Source: UBA1161 sp002311745
Lineage (GTDB): Bacteria > Planctomycetota > Phycisphaerae > Tepidisphaerales > Tepidisphaeraceae
DNA length: 64,000 nucleotides
NCBI GenBank assembly: GCA_050018415.1
Contig: JBEKAB010000017.1
Span: 17,818 to 81,817, forward strand
Reading direction: 5' to 3'
Shown: positions 29,417-37,774 of the stretch, piece by piece
Position numbering within the stretch: the stretch's first letter is position 1
Layout of the letters: the number at the start of each line of letters is the position of its first letter
The notes under the pieces: model-generated
The model's input: only the letters and a program-made list of their open reading frames with translations
Told to the model about the DNA's origin: nothing
Database searches by the model: none
Program-made: the position numbers and the translations under genes

Positions 29417-31024
29417 ATGAGCAGTGTCTGCGAAAATTGTGCATCGTCGGCGGATCGGTCCGCGCCTGCGGCCCAGCGGGGCGCGGACGTTGCCGAGCAA
29501 AATCATCTGGGGTCTTCGCGGTCGAGCCGACTGGATCGGCGGGCGGTGGTCGCGGCCATGATGCTGGTGATGGTCCTGGCATCCATGGAGCAGACGGTCA
29601 CCAGCACGGCCATGCCGACCATCATCGGCGCGCTGCATGGGCTGGAACATTATTCGTGGGTGGCGTCGATCTACCTGCTGGCGTGCACGATCAGCATGCC
29701 GATGTACGGACGATTGGCCGATGCCCTGGGACGCAAGCGGGTGATCCTTTTCGCCATCGCCCTGTTTGTGGTCAGCTCGATCTTGGCGGCGTCGGCGCGA
29801 TCGATGCCGCAGTTGATCGCGTATCGCGCGATGCAGGGGGTGGGGGCGGGCGGAATCATGCCGGTGGTGCTCACGATCATCGGCGACATCTTCACGATCG
29901 AGGAGCGCGCCCGCGTGCAGGGATTCTTCAGCGCCGTGTGGGGCACAAGCTCGCTGGCCGGGCCGGCGCTGGGGTGGTTCCTGGTCGCGACCCTGGGATG
30001 GAGATCGATCTTTTTTGTGAATCTGCCGTTCGGGTTGATCGGTTGGCTGGTGCTGTGGCGCTTTTATCACGATCACGAGAAACCGCACGCGGTCAAGCTG
30101 GACTTGGTGGGATTCGCGGCGGTGGCGGTTGGTTTTGGGGCGCTGCTCACGCTGGTGTCGAGCCTGGGGAGCGGGGGCCAGTGGTCGTGGAAAATCTCGC
30201 TGATGCTGGCGGCGGCCGCGGGCGGCTCGATTGTTTTCTACATCGTGCACGAGCGCGGTGAGGAACATCCGATATTGCCGCTGGATTTGCTGGCGGACCG
30301 GTGGATCGGCCCGTCGCTGATCGCCAGCGGGCTTATGGGCGTGGGGTTTTTGAGCCTGGACACGTTCGTGCCGCTGTACGTGCAGGGCGGGCGCGGCGGG
30401 GGCGTGGGGGCGGCGGCGTGGGTGGTCTCGCCGGTGATGCTCACATGGGCGGCGTCCGGCGTGGTGGCCGCTCCGCTGATGGTGCGCTGGGGATTTCGCA
30501 AAACCTCGGCCATGGGATCGATCCTGATTATGACGGGCTTTGCCGGATTGCTGCTGTGCGCGATTTTAGGCGCGCCGCGAAGCGTGCTGGCCGGCGTGCT
30601 GGCCATCTCGGGACTCGGATTCGGGCACTCATCGATGGGATATTTGCTGGCAGCGCAGAACGCGGTGAGCTGGCAGCGGCGCGGGATGGTCACCAGCGGG
30701 ATTCATTTTTGCCGCACGGTGGGGGGATCGCTGGGCATCGGAATTCTGGGGGCGCTGTTCAACGTATTGACGCAGCCGCACCTGCGGCAATTGCAAGCCG
30801 GCGGGATCAAGCCTGCGGCGCTACTGGACCCGCATCTGCGCGGGCAGCTTCCGGCCGGCGTGCTGGCGGCGGCGGGACATACGATTGCCGGCGCCTTGCA
30901 CTGGGTGTTTTTGGTGATGCTGGCGGTGGCGGTGGGGCAGTTGATCGTGACCGGCTGGCTGCCGCGGCGTAAGGCGGATCATCGGCTCAGCGCCCTGGAG
31001 GCGGCGGAGGCGATGGGGGGGTAG
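29417..31024 (+). CDS. MFS drug exporter, DHA2/EmrB-like, 14 TM
   Basis: I chose the ATG at 29417; the frame is open back to a GTG at 29372, but the added residues are not signal-like. The ~535-residue product has about 14 hydrophobic helices. MFS motif A is GRLADALGRKR, and the DHA2 features are MEQTVTSTAMPTI in TM1 and GAGGIMPVVLTIIGDIF plus GPALGWFLVATLGWRSIFFVNLPFG further on. It would export drugs or metabolites by proton antiport. A second, diverged copy of its last ~25 codons lies at 33040-33120, beyond the ATPase-DUF4276 pair. With the upstream adaptor and the TolC-like gene it could form an EmrAB-TolC type system. Confidence 0.9.
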   Translation: MSSVCENCASSADRSAPAAQRGADVAEQNHLGSSRSSRLDRRAVVAAMMLVMVLASMEQTVTSTAMPTIIGALHGLEHYSWVASIYLLACTISMPMYGRLADALGRKRVILFAIALFVVSSILAASARSMPQLIAYRAMQGVGAGGIMPVVLTIIGDIFTIEERARVQGFFSAVWGTSSLAGPALGWFLVATLGWRSIFFVNLPFGLIGWLVLWRFYHDHEKPHAVKLDLVGFAAVAVGFGALLTLVSSLGSGGQWSWKISLMLAAAAGGSIVFYIVHERGEEHPILPLDLLADRWIGPSLIASGLMGVGFLSLDTFVPLYVQGGRGGGVGAAAWVVSPVMLTWAASGVVAAPLMVRWGFRKTSAMGSILIMTGFAGLLLCAILGAPRSVLAGVLAISGLGFGHSSMGYLLAAQNAVSWQRRGMVTSGIHFCRTVGGSLGIGILGALFNVLTQPHLRQLQAGGIKPAALLDPHLRGQLPAGVLAAAGHTIAGALHWVFLVMLAVAVGQLIVTGWLPRRKADHRLSALEAAEAMGG

Positions 31025-31168
31025 CGGACGCGCGTCGCCAACGACGCTGACCACCGAACAAGCAGGCGGCCCCGATGTGCTGAGACTCGCCAACGCGATT
31101 TCCGGCCTGTATCCTATAGACTGCGACAAGAAGCGGCTGCTGGACGCGATGTTGTAGACCGTTCCTCG

Positions 31169-32371
31169 TTGAACGATATGAACTCCGTGATCAAAAGCAT
31201 GGTTCTGAAGAGGTTTCGCAGCCTCCCGGCGGATAGTGTGGACTTCGACAACCCGACTTTTCTGGTAGGCCGCAACGGTTCGGGTAAGAGCAATTTCGTG
31301 GACGCATTCGCGTTCCTTGCCGAGGCGATGGCGTCTCCGCTACAGGCTGTGTTCGACAGGCGAGGAGGGATTTCTGTCGTGCGCAATCGCACCTCTGGAC
31401 CGAGTTATCCTCCCAATCTCGGCTTGGGAGTTGTGTTTGGCCCATTGAATGGCGACATAAAACGTGGCCGGTACGCGTTCGAGATTCGAGCGCTGCCAAA
31501 CTATGGTTTCGAGGTCGTCCACGAGCAATGTCTTGTTGAAACAAGCAAGCCTGATCGGCTTTGGTTTGACCGCAGCAAGGGGAATTTCAATTCCAACGTA
31601 TCCGGGCTTGGCCCGTCTTTGGATCCCGCGCTCTTGGCGTTGCCTTTGGTCGGTGGTGAGGCGCGATTCGCTCCCATACTGAAAACGCTGGCCGCGCTAC
31701 GAACATATCGGATCGAGCCCGGGAAGTTACGGGAAATGCAGGATCCCGACAGCGGCGTGACGCTCCGGCCAGACGGGAGCAACGCCGCAAGTGTACTGCA
31801 GGAGATCCAACGGCATTCGGGCAAAGACTTAGCAAGGATCGGAGAAATCCTGGCGACGATTGTCCCAAACACCAAGAAGGTGCAGACAACCAAACACGGC
31901 AACAAGCTCTCACTCAAATTCACTCAAAAGTGGGGTGTGAACAAGCGGCTGAACTTCGAGGCATTCAATATGTCCGACGGCACCCTGCGGGCCCTTGGGT
32001 TGCTGTTGGCAGTTTATCAACGTCCGACTCCTTCGCTCATGGTGGTTGAAGAGCCGGAAGCAACGATTCATCCCGGCGCGCTTGGAGCCATTCTCGATGT
32101 TCTTCGTCATGCCAGCCGGAGAATGCAGATTGTGGTGACCACGCACAGTCCCGAAGTCCTCGATGCTGAATGGATCGAGGACCGGCATCTGCGAGTGGTG
32201 ACCTGGCAGGAAGGTGCGACTCATGTTGCCGCAATCTCCGACGCTTCTCGCAAGGCGATCCAGCGGCACTTGATGGGAGCCGGCGAACTGTTGCGATCAA
32301 ATGCTCTAGATGCTGCCCCACTCTTCTTCGAGGATGTGGCACAAGCGGGCCTTTTTGAGGAAGTGGCGTGA
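31169..32371 (+). CDS. AAA15/21-type ATPase of a two-gene defence-like module
   Basis: The start is TTG at 31169 or, equally likely, ATG at 31178. The ~400-residue ABC/SMC-like ATPase has Walker A GRNGSGKS (34-41), an ABC-like signature MSDGTLRALGLLLA (268-281), Walker B LMVVEEPEA (290-298) and an H-loop THSPEVLD (H326). The Walker motifs are separated by a large insert, as in OLD, RecF-like and PARIS AriA ATPases. Its stop overlaps the GTG start of the DUF4276 gene, so the two are a coupled pair. The family context (ATPase plus TOPRIM-like partner) points to phage defence. The sequence is visibly less GC-rich than the adjoining exporter gene, which suggests acquisition by transfer. Confidence 0.85.
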   Translation: MNDMNSVIKSMVLKRFRSLPADSVDFDNPTFLVGRNGSGKSNFVDAFAFLAEAMASPLQAVFDRRGGISVVRNRTSGPSYPPNLGLGVVFGPLNGDIKRGRYAFEIRALPNYGFEVVHEQCLVETSKPDRLWFDRSKGNFNSNVSGLGPSLDPALLALPLVGGEARFAPILKTLAALRTYRIEPGKLREMQDPDSGVTLRPDGSNAASVLQEIQRHSGKDLARIGEILATIVPNTKKVQTTKHGNKLSLKFTQKWGVNKRLNFEAFNMSDGTLRALGLLLAVYQRPTPSLMVVEEPEATIHPGALGAILDVLRHASRRMQIVVTTHSPEVLDAEWIEDRHLRVVTWQEGATHVAAISDASRKAIQRHLMGAGELLRSNALDAAPLFFEDVAQAGLFEEVA

Positions 32372-32994
32372 ACATTCAGCCAATCGTCGAAGGTCACGGC
32401 GAGGTGGCTGCGGTGCCGGTGTTAGTGCGAAGGTTGCGCGATGAGGCGGGTACATTCGACCTGGATGTAAACCGCCCAATTCGTCGCAAACGATCCGAGT
32501 TCGTCAATGAGCAGGCGGTCCGCAAAGCCGTGCGTTTGGCTTTACTCCAGGCCGATTGCGCAGCGATTCTGATGATATTTGATGCGGACGACGATTGCCC
32601 TAAGGATCTTGCACCGAAAGTTGAGGCTTGGGCGAAGGCCGAAGCGGGAACAGTCCCTTGTGCTTTGGTAATGGCCAATCGTGAGTACGAAGCGTGGTTT
32701 CTCGCTACAGTGGAATCGCTCCGGGGACAATCGGGCGTCCGAAACGATGCCACATCACACCCCGAGCCTGAATCGCCGCGTGACGCTAAGGGTGAATTGG
32801 AGCAACGGATGCACGTTGGCCTGAGCTACGCTGCAATGGCGGATCAACCGGCAATGACGGCAAAGTTCGACATGACGACGGCGTATGCGAGATGTCGGTC
32901 ATTTCGACGAATGGTCAAAGCATTTGGCGAAATAGCGAGGGGTGCGGGTGTGGCGATGCCGAATTGGCCGCCGCTTCGATGGCAAGGAGCCTGA
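32368..32994 (+). CDS. DUF4276 (TOPRIM-like) partner of the ATPase
   Basis: The GTG start at 32368 overlaps the ATPase stop (GTGA). The 208-residue product has the DUF4276 layout: an N-terminal acidic motif IVEGHGEVAAVPVLVRRL (E8, E12), and further on MIFDADDDCP with D72 and D74, matching the conserved Glu and DxD of TOPRIM folds that bind metal in OLD-family nucleases and topoisomerases. It continues with MANREYEAWFLA, typical of the family. It is the likely effector nuclease, controlled by the ATPase. It differs from AriB of PARIS, which is a DUF4435 protein. Confidence 0.85.
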   Translation: MNIQPIVEGHGEVAAVPVLVRRLRDEAGTFDLDVNRPIRRKRSEFVNEQAVRKAVRLALLQADCAAILMIFDADDDCPKDLAPKVEAWAKAEAGTVPCALVMANREYEAWFLATVESLRGQSGVRNDATSHPEPESPRDAKGELEQRMHVGLSYAAMADQPAMTAKFDMTTAYARCRSFRRMVKAFGEIARGAGVAMPNWPPLRWQGA

Positions 32995-33039
32995 GAGGAA
33001 ATGGAACCTCGTTATTAGAGCGGTCACGTCGAGGTCATT

Positions 33040-33120
33040 CTGACGAGTTGGCTGCCGCAGCGAAGGGCGGATCATCGGCTCAGCGCCCTGGAGGCGGCCG
33101 AAGCGATGGGGGATAGGGAT
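33040..33120 (+). pseudogene. Orphan copy of the MFS exporter 3' end
   Basis: About 75 bp closely match 30948-31024, the last codons of the MFS gene. The translation SWLPQRRADHRLSALEAAEA corresponds to GWLPRRKADHRLSALEAAEA there. The copy is not preceded by a gene body and reads on past the original stop position. Many differences are silent or conservative, as in a diverged paralogue rather than a fresh duplication. Confidence 0.7.
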
Positions 33121-33183
33121 CGAAGAACCGAGGGGCTGCGCGAGCGAGTTGAGCCGGTCGTCCGCGAGCCGGGGGACCGGCCC

Positions 33184-33408
33184 GAGGACGGGCCGGCTCA
33201 ATAACGAAGCGGGAGTGGTTCGTCGATCGGTCGTCGCTGAGGCTCAATGCAGAATGACGAGGACGGGCCGGCTCAATAACGAAGCGGGAGTGGTTCGTCG
33301 ATCCGTCGTCGCTGGGGCTCAATGCAGAATGACGAGGACGGGCCGGCTCAATCGCGCGGCGAGACCCATTTGTCGATCCGTCGTCGCTGGGACTTAATGC
33401 AGGAGGCC
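33184..33408. repeat. Three tandem 75-bp repeats
   Basis: Units start at 33184, 33259 and 33334, each opening with GAGGACGGGCCGGCTCAAT. Units 1 and 2 are nearly identical, and unit 3 diverges in its middle. The last unit runs into the 3' end of the TolC-like gene. A related GAGCCGGCTC-type palindromic stretch occurs at 43080-43130. Confidence 0.9.
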
Positions 33409-35133
33409 GGCTTCCTCGTCGTGGGGTGTTTCCTCTTCCAGTAGCACGTTGTTGTAACGCAGGAGCGTGCCCTTGGCGCGCTCGAGCTGGGACAGGGCGA
33501 TGTTGTAATTGGCGATCGCCTGCACCTCGGCCTGCATGGACTGGGAGAGGGTGTCCTGCGTATCCAGTTTGAGCTTGACGAACTCCGGGGTCAGCGGCTC
33601 GTTGGCGCGCTCGCGCTCGTTGATGGCGCGCAGGGCATCCTGGGCGCTGAAACGCGCACGGCGATTGGCGCCGACCAGTTCCCAGGCGGTGGCCACGGCG
33701 CGGGCGCTGGTCTTGACATCGACGGCCACCTGTTCCACCAGTGAGCGATACTGCTCGATGGCCTGCATGCGCTGCAGAAGGGTGCGTTTCCAGATGGCGC
33801 GGGCCTCGCGGTTGCCCAGGGGGACTTGGAGCTTGAAGCCGACGGTGTAGTCGAGGTGATCGAATTGGGCGTTGGTGCCCATGGCGGTGCCTTCGCTGCC
33901 GCCGGCGCCTTGCGGCCCGACCGAACCGATGAAGTCCAGCTCGGGCAGCAGGTTGTTCTTGGCGACGCGGATCGTCACCGTGGCGGCCTCGATCTTGAGC
34001 TGCTGTTCGCCCAGCTCGAAGCGGTTTTGCATGGCGGTGTCGATCTCGTCTTGCAGGTTGAAGTTCATCGGCGCTTCGACCGGGGCGTCGGCGGGGAGGA
34101 TCAGCACCGACGAGGTGACGGGAAATTCCGGATCGCTCATGAGGGCCTTGAGCTGATCGGACAGGTCGCGCGCCTGGGATTTGAATTGCAGGAGCTGTCC
34201 GCGTCGGCTTTCCAGCACCGTCTGGGCCTGGGCGACCTGGAGCTGGCTGACGTCCAGGCCGCGCTTCATGCGGGTTTCCAGAATTTGATAGGTGATCTCC
34301 GTCTGGTTGACCAGGTCCTGCTCGATGGTGATGTCGCGTTCGGCCTGCACGAGCTGCCAGTAGGCCTTCTCGATGTCGGCGGCGTTCTGCTCGACGGCCT
34401 TGCGGAATTCCAGGAGGCTTTCCTTTTGGGTGAGGCGGCTGATGGTGATCTGCGCTTGGTTGACCTCGTAACCGAAATTGCGCAGCAGCGGCTGGGTGAG
34501 TTGGAGCGACAGGTCGCTGGTATAAAACGGATTGAGCAGCTCGCGTTGCGGGCTGAACCAGTTGTAGGTGGTTTCATACTGCAACTGGAGCTGCCCGCCG
34601 CTTTGGAGGTTCTGCTGGAAGCCGGTCTGGAGGGTGCCGATGTCCTCGCGGTCGAGGTTGCTTTCGATGGGGATCAAGCCGTTGGTAAAATCGTTGAAGA
34701 TCTGCCCGCCGGTCAGCTCATCTTTACGCTGATATTGGGCGTTGGTGAAAAAGACGGGGTCGAAATGGCCCTGGGCCTCGATGACGCGCGCGCCTTCGAT
34801 CGAGGGTTGATAGCCGGCGACCTTGACGTCGTGGTTGTTGGCGACGGCGCGGTGGATCAACTCGCGCAGGCTCAAGCGGACGACGGGGACGACGTCGGCC
34901 TTGGAAGAGGCGGTGGGATCGTTGCGCGGCGTCATGGGTCCGCCGCCGATGGGAGCGATGTCCCGCGTCGTGGGCAGGCGCTGCAGCCGGGCCGTCCTGA
35001 CGGAAGTGGCGCCGGCGCGCTCGCCGTGGGCGATGGCGCGCGGATCGAACGCCTCCGGCGGGCCGAGCCCGCAGCCTACGAATCCCAACCCCCAAACCGT
35101 CAAGACCGTTCCCAGCATTATTCGTCGAATCAT
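33394..35133 (-). CDS. TolC-family outer-membrane efflux lipoprotein
   Basis: The start is the ATG at 35131-35133, giving 579 residues with a lipoprotein signal (MIRRIMLGTVLTVWGLGFVGC; Cys of GFVGC). The two OEP repeats are visible. The first has LRELIHRAVANNHDVKVAGY, QLTQPLLRNFGYEVNQAQI and KAYWQLVQAERDITIEQDLV. The second has LPELDFIGSVGPQG, LQVPLGNREARAIWKRTLLQ and a long coiled-coil-like helix to the end. It would form the outer-membrane channel of an export system, possibly with the adaptor and MFS genes about 4-6 kb away on the other strand. The C-terminal codons lie inside the third 75-bp tandem repeat, so its extreme C-terminus may have been replaced by repeat sequence. Confidence 0.9.
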   Translation of the reverse strand: MIRRIMLGTVLTVWGLGFVGCGLGPPEAFDPRAIAHGERAGATSVRTARLQRLPTTRDIAPIGGGPMTPRNDPTASSKADVVPVVRLSLRELIHRAVANNHDVKVAGYQPSIEGARVIEAQGHFDPVFFTNAQYQRKDELTGGQIFNDFTNGLIPIESNLDREDIGTLQTGFQQNLQSGGQLQLQYETTYNWFSPQRELLNPFYTSDLSLQLTQPLLRNFGYEVNQAQITISRLTQKESLLEFRKAVEQNAADIEKAYWQLVQAERDITIEQDLVNQTEITYQILETRMKRGLDVSQLQVAQAQTVLESRRGQLLQFKSQARDLSDQLKALMSDPEFPVTSSVLILPADAPVEAPMNFNLQDEIDTAMQNRFELGEQQLKIEAATVTIRVAKNNLLPELDFIGSVGPQGAGGSEGTAMGTNAQFDHLDYTVGFKLQVPLGNREARAIWKRTLLQRMQAIEQYRSLVEQVAVDVKTSARAVATAWELVGANRRARFSAQDALRAINERERANEPLTPEFVKLKLDTQDTLSQSMQAEVQAIANYNIALSQLERAKGTLLRYNNVLLEEETPHDEEAGLLH

Positions 35134-35373
35134 GAGTCCGCTTTCCCTTGGTAGTTCGCCGGCGGGGGCAAGACGCACTTGCCACTGGTCTTGCGCCGTA
35201 GGTGCCGCCGCCGTGTTTTACCGGCGGGGGCGGCGATCCACAACCGGGCGACGCCGGCGGGTTTGGGATTTTTCCGCCCCCGGGCGCGGCTGCGCAAAGC
35301 CTGATGCGTCCAAAAATGCCCGCCGGGCGGGACCGGTGCTTGCGTGTCGCCAAAGCTGTGCTAAATTGCAAAT

Positions 35374-35781
35374 ATGCCTCCGCCGAGCGAAATCGAGCAG
35401 TTTGCGGCGTTGCGACTCTTCGCCGAGGGCGCAGGTGCTTACCCCATCGAGGCTTACGAGTTTGTCCATCGCGGGCTGGCGTTCACGGTGGGGAAGGTGC
35501 ACGGCTCGGCAACGCCGCCCGCCCGCGACCGGCACGTCACCGGGCAGCAATTGTGTCAGGGCTTGCGCGAATACGCGTTGGGGTTATGGGGCCGCATGGC
35601 CAGGACCGTCTTGCAGCACTGGAACATCACCGGGACGATCGATTTCGGGCGCATTGTCTTCGAGTTGATCGAGCACAAAATCCTGGCCGCCACCGAGCAG
35701 GACAGGATCGAAGATTTCCGCGACGTTTACGACTTCAAGACGGCGTTGGAAACCGAGTATCGCATCGCGAGCCACAAATGA
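35374..35781 (+). CDS. Minf_1886 family protein (TIGR04138)
   Basis: The 135-residue protein has the family pattern: a YEFVHRGLAFT segment near residue 30, HVTGQQLCQGLREYAL, a LWGRMARTVLQHWNI stretch and a C-terminal FGRIVFELIEHKILAATEQD followed by DF.DVYDF. It is found mainly in Planctomycetes and Verrucomicrobia. The function is unknown. It is transcribed divergently from the TolC-like gene, and the following small gene starts inside its stop codon (ATGA), so the two form an operon. Confidence 0.88.
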   Translation: MPPPSEIEQFAALRLFAEGAGAYPIEAYEFVHRGLAFTVGKVHGSATPPARDRHVTGQQLCQGLREYALGLWGRMARTVLQHWNITGTIDFGRIVFELIEHKILAATEQDRIEDFRDVYDFKTALETEYRIASHK

Positions 35782-35972
35782 GCCGCCCGCCAACGGGGGA
35801 GCGAACGGACGGGCCTGCGCCGCCCAAGCCGCGGCGAGGATGGTTCGCCGCCCTATGCGTCCTGTTTGCCCTCTGGATGGCCGTGCTGCTGGCGATGTAT
35901 TACAAAAGCGTGTATCCCCTGCGGCATCCGTCCCCCCCGGCCGCCTCGCCAGCGGCTAGTTCGCCGCCCTGA
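35778..35972 (+). CDS. Small single-pass membrane protein
   Basis: The 64-residue product starts at an ATG overlapping the stop of the Minf_1886 gene. It has a Pro/Arg-rich cytoplasmic N-terminus, one hydrophobic helix (WFAALCVLFALWMAVLLAMY) and a short Pro/Ala/Ser-rich end. No family is recognised. The coupling to the upstream gene supports it as real. Confidence 0.6.
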   Translation: MSRPPTGERTDGPAPPKPRRGWFAALCVLFALWMAVLLAMYYKSVYPLRHPSPPAASPAASSPP

Positions 35973-36069
35973 TGGGCAGGTCCTAGGTTTACCGATCAGG
36001 CCGCGGGTCAGGTTGCCAACCGGCGAGCTTTCCCCACAATACCGCCTGCCGCCGTACCGGGAGGATTCC

Positions 36070-36651
36070 ATGTCGCGTCGTCGGTATCTCATTTTCGGAG
36101 AACTCGTGTTCCTCGCGGTCCTGGGCGTGGTGACCGTGCTGCTGTTTCGACGCCACGCCCCCTCCGCCGACGCCGTGCAGGTGGACGTCAAGCTGCCGGA
36201 TGCCAGCTCCCGGGTTTACCTCCAGCGTCAATCCGATGGCAGCATGGTCTACCTGGTTCATCATGGCGACGGCAGAGTCGAGAACGTGCCGGTCCAGCAG
36301 ATGTCCGATCGGCTCTATGAGGCCGGAAAGGCGAGCGGCGCGGCCCTGGGCCTGTCGTCGCCGGTCGTCGCGTTTTGGCTGGGAATCGGGCTCTTCGGTC
36401 AAGTGCTGTTCACCGGCCGGATGGTGGTGCAATGGCTGGCCAGCGAACGCCGCGGGAAATCCGTCGTGCCGCCCCTGTTCTGGTGGATGAGCCTCATGGG
36501 CTCGCTGCTGCTGCTGTCCTATTTTCTATGGCGGCGAGACCCGATCGGCCTGCTGGGTCAGGCCTTCGGCTCGTTCATCTATCTCAAGAATATCCTGTGG
36601 ATTCGCAGCGAAGCCCGCCAACCGACGTTGGCCGTCACCGAAGGCTCCTGA
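36070..36651 (+). CDS. Lipid A biosynthesis N-terminal (LAB_N) domain membrane protein
   Basis: The 193-residue protein starts at the ATG at 36070 after GGGAGG. It has an N-terminal membrane helix (LIFGELVFLAVLGVVTVLLF), a periplasmic beta-rich segment (residues ~35-85), then the three-helix LAB_N domain with GLFGQVLFTGRMVVQWLASER, KSVVPPLFWWMSLMGSLLL and FGSFIYLKNILWI. LAB_N domains occur alone or fused to glycosyltransferases that act on lipid-linked sugars. The exact role here is unknown. Confidence 0.85.
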   Translation: MSRRRYLIFGELVFLAVLGVVTVLLFRRHAPSADAVQVDVKLPDASSRVYLQRQSDGSMVYLVHHGDGRVENVPVQQMSDRLYEAGKASGAALGLSSPVVAFWLGIGLFGQVLFTGRMVVQWLASERRGKSVVPPLFWWMSLMGSLLLLSYFLWRRDPIGLLGQAFGSFIYLKNILWIRSEARQPTLAVTEGS

Positions 36652-36674
36652 AGAATAGAACATACATCCGATTT

Positions 36675-37226
36675 TCACCCCCGGTGTTTCCGTGGCGGCG
36701 GCGGCTTGGTGCCGTGGCGGCGCATCCACGGGCGCATGCGGCGCCGTATCCGCGGTACCAGAGCAATACACAGGTTGAGCAGGCGCAGGAGCCAAAGGGT
36801 GCCGATCCACGTGCCGCCGATGGCCATGACGTACAGCGCCGCCGTGGCCGCCACGCCGATGCGCTGCGGGTGAATCAGGGAATGTTGTTGGCGGGCAAAG
36901 AGCCAGACCACCAGGGGCGGGAACAAGAGGGCGATGGCCGCCCGCGCCGTGCGCAGGGACGACGAGCAAAGATTCAGCGGGATGCCGCGCAGTATCCCAG
37001 CGGTCAGCCGCCGTTTGCCCGGAAACGTGATCAGGGCAAAACCAATCAGGAAAATCGGCGTGCCCAGAGGCACGGGGAAAAATCCGGCCACGGGGAGGGC
37101 CAGGAGAATCAGCAGCCAGCCGATCACGTTGCGCAGGATGATCCAGGAATATCGGGCGAAGAATCCGCCCATGCCGGTGGGGATGCGGGGCGGGACCGAT
37201 GGTGTGGCGTCATCTGGCGGCATCAT
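36675..37226 (-). CDS. Membrane protein of unknown function (PGPGW-like)
   Basis: The 183-residue protein has an N-terminal amphipathic part, a hairpin of two membrane helices around a Pro/Gly turn (NVIGWLLILLALPVAGFF and PVPLGTPIFLIGFALITF, reminiscent of PGPGW proteins), and further hydrophobic segments near residues 95-112 and 125-155. The C-terminus is very basic (Arg/Pro/Lys). It converges with the LAB_N gene, leaving 23 bp between the stop codons. No function can be assigned. Confidence 0.6.
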   Translation of the reverse strand: MMPPDDATPSVPPRIPTGMGGFFARYSWIILRNVIGWLLILLALPVAGFFPVPLGTPIFLIGFALITFPGKRRLTAGILRGIPLNLCSSSLRTARAAIALLFPPLVVWLFARQQHSLIHPQRIGVAATAALYVMAIGGTWIGTLWLLRLLNLCIALVPRIRRRMRPWMRRHGTKPPPPRKHRG

Positions 37227-37256
37227 TGGTTCGAGGCCGCGTGATTGTAACGACTG

Positions 37257-37547
37257 GCGCGCGTCAAGCGAGTGCGCCCGCGGCGCAGGCGCTCTTGCCC
37301 ATGGCGCGCAGCGCCAGTTTTGTCACCCCTGATCCGGCCGATGCGACGGCCACCATGAGTTCGGACATCGCCGGCAGGGAAAGCATGATCCCCGCAGTGC
37401 GGCAGGCGAGACGGCGGCCGCGCCACAGACCTTGTCGCGCGGGAAGCGCTGCTGCTCGATGAGCAAAACCGCGCGGCCCAGCCGCCGCAGAGCGATCGCC
37501 GCCGCACAGCCGGCCGGTCCGGCGCCAATGATGGCGACATCGTGCAT
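37257..37547 (-). pseudogene. Truncated and frameshifted FAD-dependent oxidoreductase
   Basis: The first ~48 codons read MHDVAIIGAGPAGCAAAIAL and KVCGAAAVSPAALRG, a typical Rossmann GxGxxG start and the RDKVCGG motif of geranylgeranyl-reductase/tryptophan-halogenase-like flavoproteins. The frame then fails at about 37390-37400. The continuation (GIMLSLPAMSELMVAVASAG, SGVTKLALRAMGK) is in another frame and ends where the next gene begins. The family is usually ~370-400 residues, so over three quarters of the gene is missing. Confidence 0.7.
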
Positions 37548-37570
37548 CGGTCAAGATTCTAGGCTTCCAA

Positions 37571-37642
37571 ATTAACCGCGAAGGCGCGAAGGGCGCGAAG
37601 ACAGAAATTACCTTCGCGATCTTCGCGTCTTCGCGGTTAACT
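37571..37642. repeat. REP-like hairpin of the CCGCGAAGGCGCGAAG type
   Basis: The left arm ATTAACCGCGAAGGCGCGAA (from 37571) and right arm ending TTCGCGTCTTCGCGGTTAAC (to 37642) form a long stem. Partial copies of the same family occur near 20540 and 50270. Confidence 0.85.
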
Positions 37643-37774
37643 TCACGGCCATGGCTCCAGGTTTTCGCGGTGGACCGACCATTTGCCGTCGCGCGGGAAG
37701 CCGGGCGGAGCGCTGGGGCGGGACTGCCAGCCGCCGGACCAGGGCGCGGCGATCGATGGAGGGGGACGCGGCGG

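Noticed and set aside
31169..32994. PARIS system
   Set aside because: The ATPase fits the AriA type in outline, but the partner is a DUF4276 protein, not the DUF4435 AriB.
33184..33408. CRISPR-like array
   Set aside because: The units are contiguous 75-bp tandem repeats with no unique spacers and no cas genes nearby.
33826..35154. 442-codon plus-strand frame
   Set aside because: It is antisense to the TolC-like gene and compositionally biased to Asp/Gly/Leu.
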